Part shown: positions 1 to 5,323 of the stretch, one piece after another | Layout: the number at the start of each line of letters is the position of its first letter | How positions within the stretch are numbered: the stretch's first letter is position 1 | Assembly: GCA_018396565.1 (NCBI GenBank) | Contig: JAGTQO010000075.1 | Span: forward strand, 1-6,996 | Direction of reading: 5' to 3' | DNA length: 6,996 nucleotides | Source of the DNA: Candidatus Bathyarchaeota archaeon | Lineage (GTDB): Archaea > Thermoproteota > Bathyarchaeia > 40CM-2-53-6 > RBG-13-38-9 | The notes under the pieces: generated by a model | Database searches by the model: none | Told to the model about the DNA's origin: nothing | Seen by the model: only the letters and a program-made list of their open reading frames with translations | Program-made: the position numbers and the translations under genes

Positions 1-857
1 TAAGCCTCATCCTCCTCACATCCGTCACTTGGAAGCTCAGGGGAGAGTGGGTTGAGGCTGAAGGTGAGAGGTTCGATTTTGTAGGTTCCATTATTTGGGC
101 CCTATCCCTAGCCGGCTTGATGTATGGATTCTCAATACTACCGGCAGCCCCTGGTATAACAATGGTCCTCGCCGGAGTCTTAGGCATATGCATATTCATA
201 TTCTGGGAGGTAAGGATTGAAACCCCACTTATCGATATGGATATTTTCAGAAGGAGTAGGGTTTTCACATTCTCGAATCTAGCAGCCTTGATACACTACA
301 GCGCAACATTTGCAGTTGGATTCCTACTCAGCCTTTACCTGCAATATGTCAAGAGCCTCGACCCCCAGAGTGCAGGGCTCATCCTAATATTTCAGCCCCT
401 CATCCAAACACTATTCTCACCATTAGCGGGAAGAGTTTCGGACAGAATCGAGCCTAGGCTCGTTGCTTCAGCAGGAATGTCCCTGACGGCACTGGGACTG
501 GCTATGTTCACACTCTTGAACGAGGATACTGGTCTTCATCTTGTTGCAGCCAACCTATCAATTCTAGGTTTCGGATTTGCCCTCTTCTCCTCACCAAATA
601 CCAATGCCGTGATGAGCTCAGTCAATAGGAGATTCTATGGCGTGGCGTCGGCGACCCTCGGAACCATGAGGTTTCTAGGCCAGATGTTGAGTATGGGAGT
701 CGTCATGATAGTGTTCGCAATCTACTTAGGCGGAGTAGAGGTCGCAACGAGTCCGAGCACATTCTTGAAGAGCAGCCAACTCTCATTCATCATATTTACA
801 TTTACGTGCTGTTTGGGAGTTTTCGCGTCGCTTGTGAGGGGTCGATTGGAGAAGTAA
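1..857 (+). CDS. MFS transporter, DHA2 (14-helix drug/solute:H+ antiporter) type, C-terminal part
   Basis: This is the C-terminal 284 residues of an integral membrane transporter. The frame is open from the first complete codon (position 3) to the TAA at 855-857, so the true start lies outside the window; the internal TTG/ATG near 117-122 is not the start. The visible part has at least seven hydrophobic segments. A soluble connector (ETPLIDMDIFRRS, coded near 220-258) is typical of DHA2/EmrB-QacA members, which run to about 470-500 residues. A second-half copy of the MFS loop motif reads AGRVSDRIEPR (coded near 426-458), with its Gly-Asp-Arg spacing intact. Family knowledge suggests proton-coupled export of drugs or small metabolites from the cytoplasm; the substrate cannot be read from this half. 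It converges on the aldolase gene, and no T-rich terminator stronger than the short TTTCTT stretch follows the stop. Confidence 0.9.
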   Translation, partial: SLILLTSVTWKLRGEWVEAEGERFDFVGSIIWALSLAGLMYGFSILPAAPGITMVLAGVLGICIFIFWEVRIETPLIDMDIFRRSRVFTFSNLAALIHYSATFAVGFLLSLYLQYVKSLDPQSAGLILIFQPLIQTLFSPLAGRVSDRIEPRLVASAGMSLTALGLAMFTLLNEDTGLHLVAANLSILGFGFALFSSPNTNAVMSSVNRRFYGVASATLGTMRFLGQMLSMGVVMIVFAIYLGGVEVATSPSTFLKSSQLSFIIFTFTCCLGVFASLVRGRLEK

Positions 858-992
858 ATATTTCTTAAAGAGATACTTACACCTTCAACACTACTTTGGC
901 CAAAAATCATCTTCGAAATTGTGTAGGTCGCCGGCAGGAAACATGTCCATGAGTCTCTTGACAGTCCAGTCGAACAATAGTTGTTTCAGGAT

Positions 993-1970
993 TCAGGCCT
1001 TCCATGCTGAGCCTAATACGTTGATATTCTTGTTCTTGATCATTTCAATAAGTTCTTTCCTAGCCTCACCAAGGTATTTCCTCGGATCAAACTCTTCAGG
1101 ATTCTCTGAAAGACATTTCCTAACCATCGCTGTGAAGGCCAGGCGACCATCAGTATCGATGTTTATCTTGCATACAGCGGACATCGCAGCTTTTCTAAGC
1201 TGGTCTTCAGGTATCCCAACAGCACCCTTTATAGATCCCCCGTACTTATTGATCAATTCAATGTATCTCTGGGGTACTGAGGAGGCCCCATGCAAGACTA
1301 TTGGAAAGCCCGGCAGCCTATCCGCAACTTCCTCGAGTATATCGAACCTCAGGGTTGGAGTGGGTTCTCCAGGCCTCAACTTGAACTTGTAAGCTCCATG
1401 AGAAGTCCCTATGGATATTGCTAGACTGTCGACACCTGTCTTCTCAACGAAGTCCTCTACATCATTCGGATTCGTATAATGAGCTTCCCTGGAACCTACA
1501 TCCTCCTCGATCCCAGCCAGTACACCAAGCTCACCCTCGACGCTGACGTCGAAGGTATGTGCGTATTCCACAACCCTCCTCGTCAAAGCCACATTCTCAT
1601 CGTAGGGTAGGAACGAGCCGTCTATCATTATCGACGAGAAGCCGTCATCCACACAGGCTTTACATAGTTCGAAGGAGTCGCCGTGATCCAGATGTAAGGC
1701 TATAGGGATCGATTCAGCGAAATCCTTTACCATTTGAACCGCGCCCATGGCCATATGTCTGAGGAGGATTCTGTTCGCATATTTCCTTGCGCCTTTCGAG
1801 ACTTGAAGAATGACTGGGGATCGTGTCTCAGCACACGCCTGAATTATAGCCTGCAACTGCTCCATGTTGTTGAAATTGTACCCTGGAACAGCGTAGCCGC
1901 CACTATAAGCTCTGCTCAACATCTCTCTTGTGTTGCTCAATCCAAGGTCGATGTAAAGCCTTCTGGACAT
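993..1970 (-). CDS. fba: Class II (zinc-dependent) fructose-bisphosphate aldolase
   Basis: A 325-residue cytosolic TIM-barrel enzyme that should reversibly split fructose 1,6-bisphosphate into dihydroxyacetone phosphate and glyceraldehyde 3-phosphate (glycolysis/gluconeogenesis). The class II signature is complete. HLDHG at 93-97 gives the catalytic Asp95 and zinc ligand His96. VEGELG at 144-149 and EED at 155-157 form the acidic region. GTSHGAYK has His191, LHGAS has His227, and the phosphate/ketose-binding NIDTD lies at 270-274. The C-terminal GSAWKA matches how tetrameric class II enzymes normally end. The ATG at 1970-1968 has a GGTG about 8 nt upstream and adds roughly 16 residues before the usual family start. 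A related bisphosphate aldolase, such as a tagatose type, cannot be excluded. Most archaea use a class I archaeal aldolase or the bifunctional FBP aldolase/phosphatase, so a class II enzyme is less common here. Confidence 0.93.
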   Translation of the reverse strand: MSRRLYIDLGLSNTREMLSRAYSGGYAVPGYNFNNMEQLQAIIQACAETRSPVILQVSKGARKYANRILLRHMAMGAVQMVKDFAESIPIALHLDHGDSFELCKACVDDGFSSIMIDGSFLPYDENVALTRRVVEYAHTFDVSVEGELGVLAGIEEDVGSREAHYTNPNDVEDFVEKTGVDSLAISIGTSHGAYKFKLRPGEPTPTLRFDILEEVADRLPGFPIVLHGASSVPQRYIELINKYGGSIKGAVGIPEDQLRKAAMSAVCKINIDTDGRLAFTAMVRKCLSENPEEFDPRKYLGEARKELIEMIKNKNINVLGSAWKA

Positions 1971-2020
1971 TGGGTAAACACCAGAATCCCATAGTTATGG
2001 TATCGGAAGTTGCTCCACCC

Positions 2021-2028
2021 TTAAAAAT
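2021..2028 (-). promoter_or_regulatory. TATA-like promoter box of the aldolase gene
   Basis: On the minus strand this reads ATTTTTAA, preceded by an AAAGT purine-rich stretch that could act as a BRE. It lies about 50 bp upstream of the aldolase ATG, predicting a leader of roughly 25-30 nt that contains the GGTG ribosome site. It is inferred from sequence only. Confidence 0.45.
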
Positions 2029-2070
2029 ACTTTACATAAAAGGGTGACGAATTTTACCGTTTGAAGCCAG

Positions 2071-2081
2071 CATATTTAAAA
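2071..2081 (+). promoter_or_regulatory. TATA-like promoter box of the first zinc-ribbon gene
   Basis: CATATTTAAAA is a good archaeal TATA match. Transcription would start around 2100-2106, giving a leader of about 30 nt before the GTG at 2136. It is the only strong A/T box on this strand between the divergent aldolase and zinc-ribbon genes. Confidence 0.5.
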
Positions 2082-2116
2082 TGTGGAGTTGACATCTTGA
2101 AGGTTCACTGTTGAAT

Positions 2117-2134
2117 GGTGAGTTGATACTTACC
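2117..2134 (+). promoter_or_regulatory. Ribosome site GGTGAG enclosed in a 7-bp hairpin just before the start codon
   Basis: GGTGAGT (2117-2123) can pair with ACTTACC (2128-2134) across a 4-nt loop TGAT. This gives seven pairs, one of them G-U. The 5' arm contains the Shine-Dalgarno-like GGTGAG, and the helix ends one base before the GTG start at 2136. Without the fold, the gap from ribosome site to start is a long 13 nt. The helix could therefore mask the ribosome site or shorten the distance to the start. The pairing is seen directly; a regulatory role is inference. Confidence 0.4.
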
Positions 2135-2135
2135 C

Positions 2136-2324
2136 GTGTCCTGGTCATGGATCTCTAAGATTATAGAAAGGAAGATTCTGGATGAGGTTAAGAAGCAACT
2201 TAACATAGATGTCTCAAGGAGTGAGGTTGTCGGTGTAAAAAATTTTAGGCAATGTCGATTCTGTCTGGCTACAATATCTGAAGGGTGTGTCTTCTGTCCA
2301 AGCTGCGGTAGGTCACGCGATTAG
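2136..2324 (+). CDS. Small zinc-ribbon protein (62 aa)
   Basis: A 62-residue protein of unknown function. Residues 5-30 form a charged, probably helical N-terminal part. The C-terminal third holds a zinc-ribbon pattern: Cys40-x2-Cys43, then Cys54-x2-Cys57 in CPSCG, with an extra Cys51. This arrangement is expected to bind one zinc ion and is common in small archaeal proteins that contact nucleic acids or other proteins; nothing here identifies the partner. An in-frame TGA at 2124-2126 limits the start to the GTG at 2136, the first good candidate after it. It has its own TATA box and is divergent from the aldolase gene. The hairpin over its ribosome site suggests possible translational control. 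It could also belong to the DZR-type zinc-ribbon group. Confidence 0.75.
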   Translation: MSWSWISKIIERKILDEVKKQLNIDVSRSEVVGVKNFRQCRFCLATISEGCVFCPSCGRSRD

Positions 2325-2375
2325 GTGACAAACGCATCGATTAGAGTCCCATTATGGATGGAGCGTATATGAATG

Positions 2376-3155
2376 TCACACTCTGCCCCAAATCTCTTTT
2401 AAACTCCTCCTGCTGAATAATGCGTAGTTCCTGTCTGAGGAGAATATCTCCAAGGTTATCGTTCCATCGTAGCATCTCTTCAAGCATCTCAACGTTTCAT
2501 GCCAGTCTATCTTGCCACATCCTATTGGCAGATGTAGGTCCCCCGAACCGTCGTTGTCGCTCAGATGCACATGCCTTATCTTGTCGCTAAACCTCTCAAT
2601 GAACTCTACAGGTTTATTGTTGTTCAGGTTAGCGTGGCCTATGTCGAGGAGCAGCATCAACCTCGGCATAGCCTCAAGGATCCTCTCAATATTCTCGACC
2701 CTATTCTCCTTTGATATGGTGGGCTCATAGAGCAGGGTGATGCCATATTTCTCAGCCTCATCAGTCAAGAAGTTCAACGATTCTATCTGAAACTTTAAAC
2801 CATCATCTACCGTGAAGAGCCCACTAGGCCAGTCAGCGTGGATTGCGACGAACTCCACATCGAGACGCCTGAAGACTTCGAAGCAACGGATGGCCTCATG
2901 GACCGCCGCCGACCTCAAGGGTTTGGAAGGAGACCCTACTGGTAGGTAGTAAGGGGTGTGACCGACAGTATCCAACCCATAATCGGTGAGGAGCCTCTTG
3001 ACCTCGCCTGTATCGATAGAGTCTGGAGTGGCCTTATCCTCCTCAAGAAATAAATCAACAAAGTCGAACTTACTCTCGCCGATCCATCTAACCTCTTCAA
3101 CCAGATCTCTTCTGGGATTATTCGGAAAACCTAGTATCATAGACCAGGTGATCAT
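2376..3155 (-). CDS. Sugar phosphate isomerase/epimerase-like TIM barrel (xylose isomerase-like, AP endonuclease 2 superfamily)
   Basis: A 259-residue cytosolic protein of the xylose isomerase-like TIM-barrel superfamily, whose members isomerise or epimerise sugars, sugar phosphates or inositols with a divalent metal. The strand-end motifs appear in order: HTPYYLP (66-72), VAIHADWP (103-110), LLYEPT (141-146, Glu144), LLDIGHAN (169-176, Asp171 and His174), HVHLSDNDG (195-203), DLHLPIG (206-212) and LEIFSS (235-240, Glu236). Glu144, Asp171, His197 and Glu236 are the likely metal ligands. The substrate is not identifiable, and a minority of relatives are endonuclease IV-type repair enzymes. The ATG at 3155 has only a weak AAGG upstream; the ATG at 3140 (residue 6) is an alternative. 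It lies between two small plus-strand genes, close to the aldolase, which fits carbohydrate metabolism. Confidence 0.88.
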   Translation of the reverse strand: MITWSMILGFPNNPRRDLVEEVRWIGESKFDFVDLFLEEDKATPDSIDTGEVKRLLTDYGLDTVGHTPYYLPVGSPSKPLRSAAVHEAIRCFEVFRRLDVEFVAIHADWPSGLFTVDDGLKFQIESLNFLTDEAEKYGITLLYEPTISKENRVENIERILEAMPRLMLLLDIGHANLNNNKPVEFIERFSDKIRHVHLSDNDGSGDLHLPIGCGKIDWHETLRCLKRCYDGTITLEIFSSDRNYALFSRRSLKEIWGRV

Positions 3156-3198
3156 CCAGGCCTTATTTGAATATGCTGGGTTTCAGACCTGGAATTTG

Positions 3199-3220
3199 AT
3201 ATGTATAATAGTTTTTAAGT
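3199..3220. promoter_or_regulatory. Shared A/T-rich divergent promoter region
   Basis: GTTTTTAAGT at 3211-3220 is a TATA-like box usable on either strand (the minus strand reads ACTTAAAAAC). Next to it, ATGTATAATA at 3201-3210 is another A/T candidate. On the plus strand, transcription would start near 3239-3242, ahead of the Mth938-like gene. On the minus strand it would start near 3189, giving the isomerase-like gene a leader of about 34 nt. A third A/T stretch at 3167-3177 could also serve the minus-strand gene. Confidence 0.45.
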
Positions 3221-3279
3221 TAGCGTTTTAGAGCTGATATGCTCAATAGCTTCACAGAACATGGTGAATTCAACCGGTT

Positions 3280-3284
3280 GGAGG
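3280..3284 (+). promoter_or_regulatory. Ribosome binding site deciding the start of the Mth938-like gene
   Basis: A perfect GGAGG sits 5 nt before the ATG at 3290. It supports that start over the upstream in-frame ATG at 3239, which has no such site. Confidence 0.7.
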
Positions 3285-3289
3285 CTATT

Positions 3290-3637
3290 ATGATAGATAT
3301 GTATGATTTTGGCGTCATAGTAATTGATGGTAAAGAGTATAATGGAGACCTGATAATTCTTCCGACAAAGGTTATCGAAGGCTGGTGGAGGAGAGAGGGA
3401 CATAACCTGGCTCTTGAAGATTTGAAGGAGTTGGTGGATTTAGACCCTCCCCCAGAGGTGCTTGTTGTAGGGACAGGTTATTCAGGGATGATGAATGTAT
3501 CAGAGGATGTAGAGGAGCATCTGAGGAGGATAGGTATAGATGTGATAGTCGAACCTACAAGAAATGCTTGCCGGACATTCAACACCCTACTGATAAAGGG
3601 GAGGAGAGTCGCCGCAGCCCTCCACTTGACATGCTGA
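3290..3637 (+). CDS. Mth938-like (DUF498/AAMDC-NDUFAF3 fold) protein
   Basis: A 115-residue protein of the Mth938-like family, a small alpha/beta fold found across archaea, bacteria and mitochondria (NDUFAF3 and AAMDC are eukaryotic relatives). Its biochemical role in archaea is not established. Family landmarks are the N-terminal YDFGVIVIDGKEY (5-17), WWRREGH (32-38), the VLVVGTGYSG turn (57-66), EPT (88-90) and the terminal AAALHLTC. The ATG at 3290 is preferred because of the GGAGG 5 nt upstream and because family homology starts here. An in-frame ATG at 3239 would add 17 residues without family similarity. It lies about 25 bp after a TATA-like box, so a leaderless longer form is possible. 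Length fits the usual 110-120 residues. The gene is divergent from the isomerase-like gene and followed by a palindrome. Confidence 0.88.
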   Translation: MIDMYDFGVIVIDGKEYNGDLIILPTKVIEGWWRREGHNLALEDLKELVDLDPPPEVLVVGTGYSGMMNVSEDVEEHLRRIGIDVIVEPTRNACRTFNTLLIKGRRVAAALHLTC

Positions 3638-3644
3638 ACATAAA

Positions 3645-3660
3645 ATATCCGGTCGGATAT
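3645..3660. repeat. Perfect 16-bp palindrome ATATCCG-GT-CGGATAT
   Basis: Two perfect 7-bp arms flank a 2-bp GT centre. It starts 8 bp after the Mth938-like stop and lies about 50 bp upstream of the TATA box of the next small gene. The symmetry and compact spacing look more like a dimeric regulator's binding site than an RNA hairpin, since archaeal termination does not need a stem. No regulator gene is next to it. Confidence 0.5.
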
Positions 3661-3707
3661 ATGAAAACACCAAAATAATCTACAAACACTTTCGTTGAGG
3701 TATCGGC

Positions 3708-3717
3708 CTTAAATATT
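3708..3717 (+). promoter_or_regulatory. TATA-like box of the second zinc-ribbon gene
   Basis: CTTAAATATT is a good archaeal TATA match. Its expected transcription start is about 3736-3741, just ahead of the GGAGG at 3742-3746. A gene is therefore expected to begin within the next 10-20 bases. Confidence 0.5.
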
Positions 3718-3741
3718 TGGAATCCCGTCTTAAACATGTAC

Positions 3742-3746
3742 GGAGG
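3742..3746 (+). promoter_or_regulatory. Ribosome binding site with no start codon in the right frame
   Basis: A perfect GGAGG. Seven bases later the sequence reads ATCGGAG; dropping the C at 3756 would give ATG GAG in frame with the zinc-ribbon coding sequence. As written, the in-frame codons after this site are ACA, TCG, GAG and ATC. Confidence 0.55.
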
Positions 3747-3754
3747 CTAAAACA

Positions 3755-3910
3755 TCGGAGATCTGGAAATGCAATTGTAGGAATAGAGATCAAGCGGAGT
3801 TCACAGTCCCCCTAGACGGCGAGGTTGTCTGCAGCAGATGCGGTGCGGTTATAGGCGAACTCTTTATGCATATTGAGGATGAGGAGAACGTTGAACGGTG
3901 GGGATGGTGA
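3755..3910 (+). CDS. Second tiny zinc-ribbon protein (about 50 aa), start codon missing or non-standard
   Basis: The frame from 3755 to the TGA at 3908-3910 encodes about 50 residues that read as a real protein. An N-terminal EIWKCNCRN carries a Cys-x-Cys pair. A short strand region (AEFTVPLDGEV) follows, then VCSRCG with a Cys-x2-Cys pair, then an acidic tail ending ERWGW. Four cysteines in two knuckles imply a single zinc site; the function is unknown. It has its own TATA box and GGAGG site, but no ATG, GTG or TTG between the upstream in-frame stop (3731-3733) and the first cysteine codon. Either one base is extra (C3756 would restore MEIWKC; T3748 would restore a leaderless MYGGKTSEIWKC), or initiation uses ATC at 3761 or a frameshift. 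It may be a fresh pseudogene or a sequence error. Confidence 0.6.
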   Translation, partial: SEIWKCNCRNRDQAEFTVPLDGEVVCSRCGAVIGELFMHIEDEENVERWGW

Positions 3911-4132
3911 AATGGATCAGTGTAGAAATCTTCCTGAGAAACATGTGAGTAAGAAAGTTGGGAGTGGTAGAGGTTAAAATTCATAGACTTCACTAAGTCG
4001 ACGAGGATCATTTTTGATAAAAAAGAGTCTATTTCAACATTTTTCATAAGAATTTTCAGTTCTTTATCATATTCTGAAGACCGTATGCATTTTCATTTCC
4101 TAATTCAAGTCCTTATGAGTCGATGAGGAGAG
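3911..4132. other. A/T-rich intergenic spacer without a recognisable gene
   Basis: All six frames hold only very short reading frames here, including a 14-codon ATG frame overlapping the zinc-ribbon stop (3904-3948) that I do not believe. A T5 run at 4011-4015 followed by A6 may end transcription of the zinc-ribbon unit. Several A/T stretches (for example 4060-4072) could be the promoter of the methyltransferase gene, but none stands out. Confidence 0.4.
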
Positions 4133-4759
4133 ATGTTGGGATACGAGTACTTCAACAGGTGGGACATCGTTATCGTTGACATCGCCATATTCTCAGTGTT
4201 CCTCCTGTCACTCTCTTTCAGGGATAAGCATGCGAGGAGGGCGGGAGGGTTATATTTCGGTTTCATAACATCCCTGTTTCTTGAGATGTACGGTATCCCC
4301 TTGACAGTTTACATGTTATCCGCCTATTTTGGAGGTTTACCTTCTACGTACTGGAGGGGGCACTTGCTGGGAGTCCTAGGCTTCGTGCTGGGCTCCGCTA
4401 TTCTGGCTTCTGGATTATATTTGATCGTCACCGGATGGAAGGCTGTATATTTGGCTAGAGGTAGGCTTGTGGATTCTGGGGTCTACGGGTGGGTCAGGCA
4501 CCCCCAGTATTTGGGTTTTATACTTGTGACATTGGGATGGCTGATCCATTGGCCAACCCTTATCACATCTGCGATATGGCCCCTCCTGACAGTTTCATAT
4601 TATAGGTTGGCTAAGGAGGAAGAGGCTTCGTTGGAGGCTACGTTCAAGGACGAATATAGAGAGTATGCTGAGAAGGTTCCTATGTTCATACCTAGAATGT
4701 TCAGGTTGGATAGAATTATCAAGAAATTTTATGCGGCTTATCATATATCCAGAAACTGA
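4133..4759 (+). CDS. Membrane methyltransferase of the isoprenylcysteine carboxyl methyltransferase / PEMT type
   Basis: A 208-residue integral membrane protein with about five helices, the early ones near residues 11-28, 40-66 and 77-102. The diagnostic C-terminal half follows: GVYGWVRHPQYLG (116-128) with Arg122-His123-Pro124, a hydrophobic hairpin, then KEEEASLEATF (161-171) and Tyr175. In this superfamily the RHP block and the following Glu/Phe/Tyr region bind S-adenosylmethionine at the membrane face. Substrates include prenylcysteine carboxyls, phospholipid head groups and other lipids or small molecules; the one here is unknown. An in-frame TGA at 4124-4126 bars any earlier start. GAGGAG at 4125-4130 is only 2 nt before the ATG at 4133, so the TTG at 4136 could be the real start. 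It appears monocistronic and converges on the ferredoxin gene. Confidence 0.83.
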   Translation: MLGYEYFNRWDIVIVDIAIFSVFLLSLSFRDKHARRAGGLYFGFITSLFLEMYGIPLTVYMLSAYFGGLPSTYWRGHLLGVLGFVLGSAILASGLYLIVTGWKAVYLARGRLVDSGVYGWVRHPQYLGFILVTLGWLIHWPTLITSAIWPLLTVSYYRLAKEEEASLEATFKDEYREYAEKVPMFIPRMFRLDRIIKKFYAAYHISRN

Positions 4760-4816
4760 TTATATTGCTGTAGGCGAGTTAATCGATTTAGATTCTTATC
4801 GACATTATTTTAATGC

Positions 4817-4822
4817 AAAAAA
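4817..4822 (-). terminator. T-run terminator after the ferredoxin gene
   Basis: On the minus strand a run of six T lies about 40 nt after the ferredoxin TAA, in the convergent gap with the methyltransferase gene. Short oligo-T tracts are the normal archaeal termination signal. Confidence 0.4.
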
Positions 4823-4860
4823 GGGAGATGACTACTGTTTCGAGAAGGGTTACCGGATTT

Positions 4861-5175
4861 TTAGGGAGGGGTCACCTTTATCGCCTTGGTTGGACACTGC
4901 ATCTCACAGGCCATACACTGTATGCAAGCTGATTCGTTTACTGGGTCTGACTTTTTCTCTGAGAGGGGATGGCCCGGGGTATCGGTCCATTCGAAGACCG
5001 ATACAGGACAGACCGATATGCAGACACCGTCCCCGTTGCAGGAGTCGAAGTCAACAGCCACATTCGTTCCATGTATACCGAGCTTCTCAGGTGGCTTCAC
5101 ATCTCCCCAAACCTTGTGGCCCGAATGTTCTCCGGTTGGTTTCAACTTCTTTTGAAAGTCTGGATCTATAGGCAA
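4861..5175 (-). CDS. Zinc-containing dicluster (7Fe) ferredoxin, Sulfolobus type
   Basis: A 104-residue soluble electron carrier that accepts electrons from 2-oxoacid:ferredoxin oxidoreductases and similar enzymes. The N-terminal extension has GEHSGHKV and LGIHG, giving His17, His20 and His35. With Asp77 (KKSDP), these match the zinc ligands of Sulfolobus ferredoxin. The core has Cys46-x5-Cys52-x3-Cys56-Pro and Cys84-x2-Cys87-x2-Cys90-x3-Cys94-Pro. By analogy, Cys46, Cys52 and Cys94 hold a [3Fe-4S] cluster with Asp49 at the position of the missing cysteine, and Cys84, Cys87, Cys90 and Cys56 hold the [4Fe-4S] cluster. Length and the PP terminus fit the family. The start is TTG at 5175-5173: a strong GGTGGAGGT lies 8 nt upstream, and the N-terminal PIDPDF matches relatives. 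It is divergent from the superoxide reductase and may be its electron donor (inference). Confidence 0.95.
   Translation of the reverse strand: MPIDPDFQKKLKPTGEHSGHKVWGDVKPPEKLGIHGTNVAVDFDSCNGDGVCISVCPVSVFEWTDTPGHPLSEKKSDPVNESACIQCMACEMQCPTKAIKVTPP
4979..5004 (-). repeat. 9-bp perfect inverted repeat inside the ferredoxin coding region
   Basis: GTATCGGTC (4979-4987) and GACCGATAC (4996-5004) can form a 9-bp stem with an 8-nt loop. GACCGATA recurs at 5011-5018. The bases encode the conserved region around Cys56 and the following WTDTP, so protein coding may explain much of it. Confidence 0.45.
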
Positions 5176-5183
5176 GACTATTA

Positions 5184-5189
5184 ACCTCC
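5184..5189 (-). promoter_or_regulatory. Ribosome binding site deciding the TTG start of the ferredoxin
   Basis: The minus strand reads GGAGGT inside GGTGGAGGT, 8 nt before the TTG at 5175. This strong match justifies the rare start codon. Confidence 0.75.
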
Positions 5190-5207
5190 ACCTTTTCTGG
5201 ATGATAG

Positions 5208-5216
5208 TAATATTTT
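5208..5216 (-). promoter_or_regulatory. TATA-like box of the ferredoxin gene
   Basis: The minus strand reads AAAATATTA about 35 bp before the TTG. It predicts a very short leader that just includes the GGTGGAGGT ribosome site. Confidence 0.4.
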
Positions 5217-5280
5217 GGCGCTCCTATTATTATTTCCTCTGTCGACTTAATAGTAGAATCCAAACGTTTTTCTTCAGCCA

Positions 5281-5290
5281 AGTTTACATA
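5281..5290 (+). promoter_or_regulatory. TATA-like box of the superoxide reductase gene
   Basis: AGTTTACATA lies 16-25 bp before the ATG at 5306 and 34-43 bp before the ATG at 5324. Transcription would begin close to 5306-5311, allowing either a leaderless start at 5306 or a short leader with the GGTGAG site at 5314-5319. Confidence 0.4.
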
Positions 5291-5313
5291 GTTTGAGCAA
5301 GTATTATGGAAAC

Positions 5314-5319
5314 GGTGAG
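5314..5319 (+). promoter_or_regulatory. Ribosome binding site choosing the superoxide reductase start
   Basis: GGTGAG is 4 nt before the ATG at 5324, a suitable gap for the GGTGA part of the anti-Shine-Dalgarno pairing. It favours 5324 over the in-frame ATG at 5306. Confidence 0.5.
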
Positions 5320-5323
5320 TTGT

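Noticed and set aside
919..1392. Plus-strand 157-codon open frame
   Set aside because: It is antisense to the well-supported aldolase and has no motif of its own.
3488..3502. C-box-like TGATGA in the Mth938-like gene and similar words near 608 (C/D box RNA signals)
   Set aside because: Both lie in conserved coding sequence, and no correctly spaced D, C' and D' boxes accompany them.
3904..3948. 14-codon frame overlapping the second zinc-ribbon stop
   Set aside because: It is too short, has no ribosome site of its own and shows no protein-like pattern; the ATG overlap with the stop is the only attraction.
3790..4047. Minus-strand 85-codon open frame
   Set aside because: It lies opposite the zinc-ribbon coding frame, has a low-complexity Ser/His-rich translation without a recognisable motif, and lacks a convincing ribosome site.
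4665..5171. Plus-strand 168-codon open frame running from the methyltransferase end across the ferredoxin
   Set aside because: It overlaps the methyltransferase in another frame and is antisense to the ferredoxin, whose clusters and zinc ligands are unmistakable.
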